In this document: piece after piece, positions 49,953-57,641 of the stretch
Layout of the letters: every line of letters starts with the position of its first letter
Position numbering within the stretch: the first letter of the stretch is position 1
Assembly (NCBI GenBank): GCA_017433825.1
Contig: JAFRGL010000006.1
Span: forward strand, 172,789-236,788
DNA length: 64,000 nt
From: Eubacterium sp.
Lineage (GTDB): Bacteria; Bacillota; Clostridia; Lachnospirales; Lachnospiraceae
Direction: 5' to 3'
Program-made: the position numbers and the translations under genes
Notes under the pieces: model-generated
The model's input: only the letters and a program-made list of their open reading frames with translations
Database searches by the model: none
Told to the model about the DNA's origin: nothing

Positions 49953-51440
49953 ATGGCAGATAACAGAAGAAATACGAACAACAGAAGAAGTGCCGACAGG
50001 AATACAGCGGACAGAAGACCCGCAGCAGACAGGGACGGTGCCGAAAGAAGGGCAGCCGCCGACAGGAACGTGAATCCGGAAAGGCGGAGCCAGCAAAGTC
50101 CCGGCAGACGTGAGATAATCGCCAGGATGAACAAAAGACGAAAGAGGAAGAAGGTCCTTCTTGCAGTTGAAATTGTGCTGGTGGTAATTCTTTGCCTCGG
50201 CATCGGCGTCGTGGCATGGGGAACTAAAAAGCTGAACCTCGTGCAGCATGTGGAACTGGACAGGGACAAGGTGAAAACCTCCTCTGAAGCAAATGCCGAA
50301 AAAGAGCGGGAACGCGCGGAACAGCAGCAGCAGATAGACATAGATGAAGCATCCTCCGGTGAAACTACTGCAGCGGAAGTTGAGGTAACGCCTGAACCCA
50401 CGCCCGAGCCTACCGGACTTACCGGCGTGGATACCATTGCGCTGATAGGCATAGATACCAGGGATTTGAACGATGTGACCGAAGGCAAAAACTCGGATAC
50501 CATGATCATTGCGGTCATCGATCACAATAACCAGCGGATTAAGCTTGTGTCCCTCTATAGGGATACGCTTCTGAACATCGGCGAGGATTACTACGGCACA
50601 CCGGATACCTATGACAAGGCCAATGCAGCCTACAACCTGGGCAGTGCGGAGCAGTTCCTTTCCATGGTCAACCTGAACATGGACTTTAACATCACGGAGT
50701 TCATTACCGTTGATTTCCGGGCCCTGACCAAAGTAATCGATCTTTTGGGCGGGCTGGATATCAGTATGACCAGGCAGGAAGTCGTTCATCTGAACAATTA
50801 TAACTATGAAACGTCCCAGGCCTGCGGCGAAGAATATGTTGAGCTGCAGATGCCGCCCCAGGAGGAGTTTGACGGCGCCCAGCAGATGGTATTCCACTGC
50901 ACCGGCACGCAGGCCACTTCCTATGCCCGTATCCGCTATACGGAGGGCGGAGATTTCCGCCGTGCGTCCAGACAGAGGCACGTGCTGGAACTGATAAAGG
51001 AGAAGGCGAAATCCGCCGATTTCGGCACGCTGAACGCTATTTTGGACGCAGTGCTCCCGCTTTGCTACACCAATATGGATAACGGAAGGCTCTTAGGACT
51101 GATTCAGCCCGTGCTGAAGTATTCCATGACGGCGGAAGACCAGTGCGGCTTCCCCTTCGTCCATGTGGACGACGACGGCACCTATTCCGGGGATGACTGC
51201 GTTATACCTGTAACCCTGGAGTATAACGTGCAGCTGCTTCACAATTTCCTTTTCCCGGAGCAGGATTATTATCCGTCCTGGATTGTGCAGGAATACAGCC
51301 AGGGAATTATCAATATCGCCGGCTTTGACGCCTCCTATATCGAAAAATATGCCGCGGTGGAGGACAATGCGGAGATACCGGGCTGGAATGAGGAAATGGA
51401 CGAAGAAGTACGCCAGTGGCGAGAAAGCGGCGGACAATAG
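49953..51440 (+). CDS. LytR-CpsA-Psr family phosphotransferase
   Basis: A 495-residue LCP protein that ligates polyprenyl-linked glycopolymers to peptidoglycan outside the membrane. The first 60 residues are a highly charged Arg/Asn/Asp-rich tail, then a membrane helix (about 62-85), a Pro/Glu linker, and the LCP domain (about 155-330) with NSDTMIIAVIDHNNQRIKLVSLYRDTLLNIG, AYNLGSAEQFLSMVNLNMDFNITEFITVDF, VIDLLGGLDISMT and the RIRYTEGGDFRRASRQRHVLELI block with catalytic Arg residues. ATG 49953 follows GGAGAG. Placed between the initiating transferase and a GT2 gene. Confidence 0.9.
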   Translation: MADNRRNTNNRRSADRNTADRRPAADRDGAERRAAADRNVNPERRSQQSPGRREIIARMNKRRKRKKVLLAVEIVLVVILCLGIGVVAWGTKKLNLVQHVELDRDKVKTSSEANAEKERERAEQQQQIDIDEASSGETTAAEVEVTPEPTPEPTGLTGVDTIALIGIDTRDLNDVTEGKNSDTMIIAVIDHNNQRIKLVSLYRDTLLNIGEDYYGTPDTYDKANAAYNLGSAEQFLSMVNLNMDFNITEFITVDFRALTKVIDLLGGLDISMTRQEVVHLNNYNYETSQACGEEYVELQMPPQEEFDGAQQMVFHCTGTQATSYARIRYTEGGDFRRASRQRHVLELIKEKAKSADFGTLNAILDAVLPLCYTNMDNGRLLGLIQPVLKYSMTAEDQCGFPFVHVDDDGTYSGDDCVIPVTLEYNVQLLHNFLFPEQDYYPSWIVQEYSQGIINIAGFDASYIEKYAAVEDNAEIPGWNEEMDEEVRQWRESGGQ

Positions 51441-51451
51441 GAGACAGTTTT

Positions 51452-52405
51452 ATGGACGGGTACATGCAGGAAAGTACTTTGGACGTAATTATACCGACAT
51501 ACAAACCGGGAGCGGAATTCGGGGTCGTGCTGAAACGGCTGCATTCCCAGACCGTACAGCCGGGAAAGATTATTATCATCAATACGGAAGAGGAGTTCTG
51601 GAATCCCGAATGGGAGGAGGAATATCCCGATATCAGCGTTACGCACATTGCCAAGCAGGAATTTGACCACGGCGGCACCAGGAATATGGCTGCAGCCCAG
51701 TCGGATGCCGAATATCTGGTGTTCATGACCCAGGACGCGGTTCCGGCGGACGCCAATGTCTTAAGCGGGCTTCTGAAGCCCCTTAAAAAAGGAGAAGCAG
51801 CAGTTGCCTATGCCAGGCAGATTCCCAAAAAAAACGCGGGCATGATTGAAAGCTATACAAGGCATTTCAACTATCCGGCAAAAGGCAGGATTAAAAGTCA
51901 GGAAGACCTTCCGAAGCTGGGGGTCAAGACTTTCTTCTGCTCCAACGTGTGCGCTGCCTATAATCATAAGATCTTTGATGAAATGGGCGGCTTTGACACC
52001 CCGGTTATCCTCAACGAGGATATGCTTTATGCCGGACGGATAATCGAAGCGGGCATGAATGTTGCCTATGTAGCGGATGCCAGGGTATATCACAGCCACG
52101 CCTATTCGGGCAGGCAGCAGCTGCACCGGAATTTCGATATCGGCGTCAGCCAGAAGCAGAACAAAGAACTCTTTGAGAAATATCCTTCCGAGAAGGAAGG
52201 TATTGCCCTTGTAAAGAAAACCGCATCCTACATATGCAAAAACGGCAAAGTCTGGATGCTGTTCCCCCTGTTCTGGAAAAGCGGATGCAAATATATCGGC
52301 TATTTCCTGGGCAAGCATTATGACCGGCTTCCCAGAAGGCTGGACAGGAAACTGGGGCTGGACAAGGAATACTGGGACAGGACAGAAGGAACGCAGGAAA
52401 ACTGA
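51452..52405 (+). CDS. GT2 glycosyltransferase (rhamnosyltransferase-like)
   Basis: A 317-residue GT2 enzyme. LDVIIPTYKPGAEFGVVLKRLHSQT opens the fold, KQEFDHGGTRNMAA is the rhamnosyltransferase-type turn, VFMTQDAVPADANVLSGLL carries the metal-binding QDAV, and VILNEDMLYAGRIIEAGMNVAYVADARVYHSHAYS completes the acceptor region. ATG 51452 has AGGAGA six bases upstream, just after the LCP stop; the longer frame overlapping lcp is rejected. Last gene of the cluster, followed by a hairpin. Confidence 0.88.
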   Translation: MDGYMQESTLDVIIPTYKPGAEFGVVLKRLHSQTVQPGKIIIINTEEEFWNPEWEEEYPDISVTHIAKQEFDHGGTRNMAAAQSDAEYLVFMTQDAVPADANVLSGLLKPLKKGEAAVAYARQIPKKNAGMIESYTRHFNYPAKGRIKSQEDLPKLGVKTFFCSNVCAAYNHKIFDEMGGFDTPVILNEDMLYAGRIIEAGMNVAYVADARVYHSHAYSGRQQLHRNFDIGVSQKQNKELFEKYPSEKEGIALVKKTASYICKNGKVWMLFPLFWKSGCKYIGYFLGKHYDRLPRRLDRKLGLDKEYWDRTEGTQEN

Positions 52406-52420
52406 AAAGAAAGCAAATTA

Positions 52421-52461
52421 CAGTTGCCATTTACGGCCGCACGGTACGCAAATGGCAACTG
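52421..52461 (+). repeat. Hairpin after polysaccharide cluster
   Basis: A perfect 12-pair stem CAGTTGCCATTT (52421-52432) with AAATGGCAACTG (52450-52461) around a 17-base loop. There is no T tract, and the GAGG site of the next gene follows. It may protect or process the RNA, or form a partial attenuator. Confidence 0.6.
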
Positions 52462-52479
52462 CTGTAAAGAGGTAAGAAA

Positions 52480-55389
52480 ATGTACGACGCATATGAAGTA
52501 ATCAGAACAGAAGAAATCGCCGACGTCCATGCCGCGGGCACCCTGCTGGTCCATAAGAAAACCGGCGCGCGGGTAGCGCTGCTTTCGAATGACGACGAAA
52601 ACAAAGTCTTCTACATCGGTTTCCGTACGCCGCCCGTGGATTCCACCGGCGTAGCGCACATCATCGAGCATTCGGTGCTCTGCGGTTCCCGCAAGTATCC
52701 GGTGAAGGATCCCTTTGTAGAGCTTATTAAAGGGTCCCTCAATACATTCCTGAATGCCATGACATATCCGGACAAGACCGTTTATCCCGTAGCAAGCTGC
52801 AATGACGCGGATTTTAAGAATCTTTGCGACGTCTATATGGACGCTGTTCTGCATCCGAACATTTACTCCAATGATAAGATTTTCCGTCAGGAAGGCTGGC
52901 ATTATCATCTGGAAAACAAAGAGGATCCCTTAACCTTCAACGGCGTTGTATATAATGAGATGAAGGGAGCTTTTTCTTCAGCGGAAGCTGTCCTGGACCG
53001 GGAGGTTTTCTCAGCCCTGTTTCCGGACACTGCCTACGGCGTGGAATCCGGCGGCGATCCGGAAGTGATCCCGGAGCTTACCTATGAGGAATTCCTGAAT
53101 TTCCATAAAAGATACTATCATCCCTCCAACAGCTACATTTATTTCTATGGCAACTGTGATATGGAGGAGAGGCTGGAGTGGCTGGACAAAGCCTATTTAA
53201 GCGAGTATGAGCGGATTGAGATTGATTCCGAATTAACCCGGCAGGCTCCTTTTGAAACCCCGAAGGAGGTTTTCATGTCTTATCCGGTGCTGGATGAGGA
53301 GCCTGTGGAGGACAATACATATCTCTGCAGCGCTTCCGTGGTCTGCGACGGGCTTGACAACCTTTCCGTATCCGCTTTTTCCGTTCTGGAAAATGTGCTT
53401 CTGACGGCTCCCGGCGCCCCGGTGAAACAGGCTCTTCTGGATGCCGGTATCGGCAAGGATATCAGCGGCGGCTTCTCCGACGGTATCCTGCAGCCCTTCT
53501 TTACCGTCGAAGCGAAATACGCGAACGCGGAAGACAAGGATCGTTTCGTGGAAGTGATCCGGGATACGCTGACGCAGATTTGCCGCGAAGGCCTTGATGA
53601 GCTTGCCCTCCGGTCAGCCATCCATTTCTATGAATTCCGGTTCCGGGAGTCTGATTTTGCCAGCTTCCCCAAGGGACTTATGTATGGTGCCGGCATGCTG
53701 GACACCTGGCTTTATGATGATGACAAGCCTTTTGACGGCCTTAAGCAGCTGGCCGTTTTCGACGAACTGAAAAAACGCATCGGCACCGGATATTATGAAC
53801 AGCTGATTGCCGATAAGCTGCTCGGCAATCCCCACAGCGTGATTATGGTGCTTTCACCCGAAAAAGGACTGGCGGCCAGGAGAGAAGAAAAGCTTGCAAA
53901 GAAGCTGGAGGCTTACAAAAAGTCCCTTTCAGATGAGGAACTGGACCGCATTGCAGCGGAGACGGAAGCCCTGCGCCTTTTCCAGGAAGCGGAGGATTCC
54001 CCGGAGGACCTGGCAGCCATCCCGCGTCTTTCCATTTCCGATATCGACAGGAAGACGCCTGTTAAGCTGAATACCGAGGAAATGACCGCTGCGGGTACCA
54101 GGATTCTGTATCACAGCTATGATACAAACGGCATTGCCTACCTGACGCTTTTCTTTGACGTGAAAAATGTCCCGGATGAATGGACGGAATACTTAAGCTT
54201 CCTGAAATCCGTTCTGGGAAGCGTCAGTACTGCCAGATATGGCTACAATGCCCTGTTCAACCATATCAACGCACGGACAGGCGGTATTTCCTGCGGTCTG
54301 CAGGCTTTCACCAGGAAAGGACAGGAGGACCTGCGCGTATTCGGTGTGCGTTCCAAATACCTGTACGGGGAAACGGCCTTCCTTTTCGAAATGATAAAGG
54401 AAATCCTTTTTACCAGCGTTCTGGACGACGAGAAACGTCTATACGAGATTCTGTCCAGTGTCAAGGCACAGCTTTCCGCCTTCCTCCCTGCTTCCGGCCA
54501 TACGACGGCTGTAGGAATCGCACAGGCAGGGCTTACGCCCATGGGCGGCTGGCAGGAGCGCATCGGCGGATACGCCTATTACCGTTTTATTGACGGGCTG
54601 TCAGCGCATTTCGACGAAAGGAAAGAGGAACTAATCCGCATTCTGAAAGAAATCTGCAGCCGCGTCTTTACGAGGGAGAACCTGGTTGCGGATATTACGG
54701 CGGAGAAGGAAGGTCTGGAGAAGCTGAAGGCAGAAGCGGAAAGCTTTGCGGCTGCCCTTCCGGAGAAATGTGAAGAAAAAGGCGGATTCGTATGGGAAAA
54801 ATCCGACTGCAGGAAGGCTGTAAAGACAGCCGGACAGGTGCAGTTTGCCGCAGCTGCAGGCAATTTCCGGCAGAAGGGCTATGAATATACCGGTGCTTTG
54901 AGAGTGCTGAAACCGATATTAAGCTTCGATTATCTGTGGACGAACCTGCGGGTAAAAGGAGGCGCCTACGGCTGCATGAGCGCGTTCAGGCGTACAGGGG
55001 AAGCCATGCTGGTATCTTACCGGGATCCGCACCTGGCGGCCACCTATGACGTTTATAAGGGAATACCTGCATTCCTGGAATCCTTTGAAACGGACGAAAG
55101 GACGATGACAGGCTATATCATCAGTGCCATCAGTGAACTGGATACGCCCATGAATCCTTCCGCAAAAGGCGCGCTGGCGGTTAATGCCTGGTATATGGGT
55201 CTGACAGAGGCGGATTTCCAGAAGGAAAGGGATGAAGTCCTGGCTGCGGACAATGAAAGAATCCGCGCACTTGCTGCCCTGGTGAGGGACAGCATCGATT
55301 TCCGGCATATCTGTGTGGTCGGAAGCGAGGCTGCCATTGAAAAGCACGCGGATATGTTTGATGATATTGAGAGTTTTGTACAGGCATAA
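52480..55389 (+). CDS. M16C zinc peptidase (presequence protease/Cym1-like)
   Basis: A 969-residue four-lobed M16C metallopeptidase. The inverted zinc motif HIIEH (His60, Glu63, His64) is in TGVAHIIEHSVLCGSRKYPVKDPFVELIKGSLNTFLNAMTYPDKTVYPVAS, with the distal Glu in YNEMKGAFSSAEAVLDREVF. The second half repeats the fold without zinc residues and has RVKGGAYG (about 826-833), the Arg/Tyr pair that shapes the active site. No signal peptide, so it degrades peptides in the cytosol. GAGG precedes the ATG. Gap to era is 3 bases. Confidence 0.92.
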   Translation: MYDAYEVIRTEEIADVHAAGTLLVHKKTGARVALLSNDDENKVFYIGFRTPPVDSTGVAHIIEHSVLCGSRKYPVKDPFVELIKGSLNTFLNAMTYPDKTVYPVASCNDADFKNLCDVYMDAVLHPNIYSNDKIFRQEGWHYHLENKEDPLTFNGVVYNEMKGAFSSAEAVLDREVFSALFPDTAYGVESGGDPEVIPELTYEEFLNFHKRYYHPSNSYIYFYGNCDMEERLEWLDKAYLSEYERIEIDSELTRQAPFETPKEVFMSYPVLDEEPVEDNTYLCSASVVCDGLDNLSVSAFSVLENVLLTAPGAPVKQALLDAGIGKDISGGFSDGILQPFFTVEAKYANAEDKDRFVEVIRDTLTQICREGLDELALRSAIHFYEFRFRESDFASFPKGLMYGAGMLDTWLYDDDKPFDGLKQLAVFDELKKRIGTGYYEQLIADKLLGNPHSVIMVLSPEKGLAARREEKLAKKLEAYKKSLSDEELDRIAAETEALRLFQEAEDSPEDLAAIPRLSISDIDRKTPVKLNTEEMTAAGTRILYHSYDTNGIAYLTLFFDVKNVPDEWTEYLSFLKSVLGSVSTARYGYNALFNHINARTGGISCGLQAFTRKGQEDLRVFGVRSKYLYGETAFLFEMIKEILFTSVLDDEKRLYEILSSVKAQLSAFLPASGHTTAVGIAQAGLTPMGGWQERIGGYAYYRFIDGLSAHFDERKEELIRILKEICSRVFTRENLVADITAEKEGLEKLKAEAESFAAALPEKCEEKGGFVWEKSDCRKAVKTAGQVQFAAAAGNFRQKGYEYTGALRVLKPILSFDYLWTNLRVKGGAYGCMSAFRRTGEAMLVSYRDPHLAATYDVYKGIPAFLESFETDERTMTGYIISAISELDTPMNPSAKGALAVNAWYMGLTEADFQKERDEVLAADNERIRALAALVRDSIDFRHICVVGSEAAIEKHADMFDDIESFVQA

Positions 55390-55392
55390 AAG

Positions 55393-56307
55393 ATGAATGA
55401 ACAGTCATTGAAATCAGGATTTGTTGCGCTGGTAGGAAGGCCCAATGTGGGTAAATCCACGCTGATGAACCATCTCATCGGCCAGAAGATTGCCATTACC
55501 TCCCGAAAGCCGCAGACCACCCGGAACCGTATCAGGACCGTATACACCGAAGAACGGGGGCAGATTGTCTTTCTGGATACGCCGGGCATCCATAAGGCAA
55601 AAAACAAGCTTGGGGAATACATGGTATCTGCAGCGGAAAGCTCACTGGCCGACGTGGATGCGGCGCTCTGGCTCGTGGAGCCGAATGCCTTTATCGGCGA
55701 ATCCGACCGCCATATCGCGAAGCTTCTGGAAAGAAGCCGCCTTCCGGTGATTATTGTGGTCAATAAAACCGACAAGGTAAAAAAGACGGAGATTGTCCCG
55801 GTAATTGCAGAATATAAAAAGCTTGCGCCTTTTGCCGAAATCATCGCGGTTTCCGCAAAGCAGGGTACCAACGTGAACCTGCTTACGGACCGGCTGTTTG
55901 AATTGCTTCCCTACGGGCCTTTGTTTTACGACGAGGAAACCGTCACGGACCAGCCTGTCAGGCAGATTGCCGCGGAACTTATCAGGGAAAAGGCACTGCG
56001 GCTTCTCGGTGAAGAGATTCCCCACGGCATCGCCGTGGTTATTGAAAAAATGAGCGAACGGCCTGACGGCAGCCTGACGGATATTGACGCGGAGATTATC
56101 TGTGAAAAAGAATCCCACAAGGGCATTATTATCGGTAAAGGCGGAAGCATGCTGAAAAAGATCGGCACGGAAGCCCGGACGGATATTGAAAACCTGATTG
56201 AGCAGAAAGTCAGTCTGAAGCTTCATGTCAAGGTCAGGAGCAACTGGCGTGACAGCGAAATTATGATGAAGAATTTCGGTTACGACAAGAAACAGATGGA
56301 CAGTTAA
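55393..56307 (+). CDS. era: GTPase Era
   Basis: A 304-residue GTPase for 30S assembly and 16S 3' end maturation. G1 GRPNVGKSTLMNHLIGQKIAITSRKPQTTRNRI (about 15-47), G3 LDTPGIHKAK, G4 VNKTDKV, and the KH domain with IIIGKGGSMLKKIGTEARTDIE and LHVKVRSNWRDSE. Length and layout are normal. Followed by recO after 4 bases. Confidence 0.96.
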   Translation: MNEQSLKSGFVALVGRPNVGKSTLMNHLIGQKIAITSRKPQTTRNRIRTVYTEERGQIVFLDTPGIHKAKNKLGEYMVSAAESSLADVDAALWLVEPNAFIGESDRHIAKLLERSRLPVIIVVNKTDKVKKTEIVPVIAEYKKLAPFAEIIAVSAKQGTNVNLLTDRLFELLPYGPLFYDEETVTDQPVRQIAAELIREKALRLLGEEIPHGIAVVIEKMSERPDGSLTDIDAEIICEKESHKGIIIGKGGSMLKKIGTEARTDIENLIEQKVSLKLHVKVRSNWRDSEIMMKNFGYDKKQMDS

Positions 56308-56311
56308 AACA

Positions 56312-56959
56312 GTGAGCGACAGTATAAAAGTGCAGGGCATGGTTTTAAAAGCCACGCCTGTGGGGGAACATGATAAGAGGCTGGTAATCCAGACCACCGC
56401 TCTGGGCCGGATAACCGCATTCGCAAGAGGCGCGAGAAGGCCGAACAGCCCGCTCGTGGCTTCGGCGAATCCTTTTGTCATGGGTGAATTTACCCTCTAC
56501 GAAGGGAAAAACGCCTACAATTGCGCCGAAGTGAACGCATCAGGGTATTTCAGGGAGCTTTCCGGACTGATCCCCGGCGTATACATGGGATTCTATTTCC
56601 TCGATTTGGTGGACTATTTCGGCAGGGAAAACATTGACGGCACCGATATGCTCAACCTGCTGTATGTCTGCCTTAAAATGCTTATCAGGGACGATGTTCC
56701 GGATATGTTTGTCCGCTGCGTATTCGAACTCCGCCTTTTGTACCAGGCCGGCGTTTACGCGCCTGACCCGGGCAGGATGGAAGAAGGTCTGTATGCCCTC
56801 TGCGACCGGATTTGCCGCCTTCCCTTACGGAAGCTTTTTACGGAGCTCCCCGAAGAAGATATGGTGGAGAAACTGGACGCTTATGCGGAAAAAGTCACAA
56901 AAAACACGCTGGACCGTCCGTTGAAATCCGCGGAAATCATGCGGGATTTCTACCGGTAA
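56312..56959 (+). CDS. recO: DNA repair protein RecO
   Basis: A 215-residue RecO, shorter than the usual 240-250. The N-terminal OB fold reads IKVQGMVLKATPVGEHDKRLVIQTTALGRITAFARGARRPNSPLVASANPFVMGEFTLYEGKNAYNCAEVN. The helical half follows with few Cys, so the zinc finger of some RecO proteins is absent. It loads RecA with RecFR. Starts with GTG just after era, as is common for this pair. Confidence 0.9.
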   Translation: MSDSIKVQGMVLKATPVGEHDKRLVIQTTALGRITAFARGARRPNSPLVASANPFVMGEFTLYEGKNAYNCAEVNASGYFRELSGLIPGVYMGFYFLDLVDYFGRENIDGTDMLNLLYVCLKMLIRDDVPDMFVRCVFELRLLYQAGVYAPDPGRMEEGLYALCDRICRLPLRKLFTELPEEDMVEKLDAYAEKVTKNTLDRPLKSAEIMRDFYR

Positions 56960-56995
56960 AAACAGCAGTATAATTCATATATGAAACAGTATAAT

Positions 56996-57031
56996 AAATG
57001 CACTGAATCCTGTCGGATTCAGTGCATTTTT
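56996..57031 (+). terminator. Strong terminator after recO
   Basis: A perfect 15-pair stem AAATGCACTGAATCC (56996-57010) with GGATTCAGTGCATTT (57015-57029), loop TGTC, T tract to 57031. Confidence 0.93.
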
Positions 57032-57035
57032 CTTG

Positions 57036-57063
57036 TTGACATATGAAATATCGGTGGTATAAT
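57036..57063 (+). promoter_or_regulatory. Promoter of MarR-ABC operon (extended -10)
   Basis: TTGACA (57036-57041), 16-base spacer, TATAAT (57058-57063), with TG at 57055-57056. The first operator half-site begins inside the -10. Confidence 0.85.
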
Positions 57064-57131
57064 TGTTCAAAATTGAATTGTTCGACCTTGAACAATTAGA
57101 GAACGAACAATTTAAAATCGAACTGTTCAAT
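57061..57131 (+). promoter_or_regulatory. Nested palindromic operator array (probable MarR site)
   Basis: AATTGTTC occurs at 57061-57068 and 57076-57083; GAACAATT at 57090-57097 and 57105-57112. Both pairs are 15 bases apart and the whole is symmetric about 57086/57087, so two palindromes share one centre. A further GAACTGTTC dyad lies at 57120-57128. The array covers the -10, the start site and the leader. Confidence 0.75.
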
Positions 57132-57167
57132 GTAAAACAAAATCAACCGGCAGAAGGGAGGTTTGTT

Positions 57168-57641
57168 TTGAAGATTCCGGAGGTGAGCAAAAAACAGCGG
57201 ATAGGTGTCGAAGTCAGATCCCTGGCCAATATGCTGCAGCGGAACATGGAGCACCATGTGCGGCAGAGCGGCCTGGACGAGATGACGGTGATGCACAGCT
57301 GGGTAATTGTATTTCTCTACCGAAACGAAGGCAGAGATATTTTCCAGAAGGATCTGGAGACGGAGTTCGGCATACGAAGGTCCACCGTAACCAACGTACT
57401 CCAGATTATGGAAAAGAAAGGCTATATCCGCAGGGAATCCGTGGAACACGACAGCAGGCTGAAAAGGCTGGTGCTTCTCGACAAGGGAAGAAATTTCTAC
57501 CATGTCATGGACAGGATGCTGAACGAAATGTCCGAACAGACCCTAGCGGGTATAGATGACGCGGAACTTGATATTTTCTATGGCGTCATCGACAAGCTGA
57601 AGGAGAATATCAACAGGCAGCAGGAGGTAACCAATGATTAA
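57168..57641 (+). CDS. MarR family transcriptional repressor
   Basis: A 157-residue winged-helix dimer. The recognition part is FQKDLETEFGIRRSTVTNVLQIMEKKGYIRRESVEHDSRLKRLVLLDKGRNF (about 62-113), typical of MarR/SlyA. Start is TTG 57168 with GGGAGG seven bases ahead; the frame continues upstream through the operator repeats but transcription starts near 57070, so that part is not coding. It probably represses itself and the ABC exporter through the nested operator. Its last 8 bases overlap the ABC start. Ligand unknown. Confidence 0.88.
   Translation: MKIPEVSKKQRIGVEVRSLANMLQRNMEHHVRQSGLDEMTVMHSWVIVFLYRNEGRDIFQKDLETEFGIRRSTVTNVLQIMEKKGYIRRESVEHDSRLKRLVLLDKGRNFYHVMDRMLNEMSEQTLAGIDDAELDIFYGVIDKLKENINRQQEVTND

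Noticed and set aside
49938-50981. A 347-residue open frame antisense to the LCP gene
   Set aside because: The LCP motifs are clear on the plus strand and no ribosome site or family supports the other frame.
57063-57167. An open frame upstream of the MarR TTG that would extend the protein by 35 residues with repeated FKIELF-like units
   Set aside because: The stretch is made of operator repeats, the transcript starts near 57070, and GGGAGG sits right before TTG 57168.
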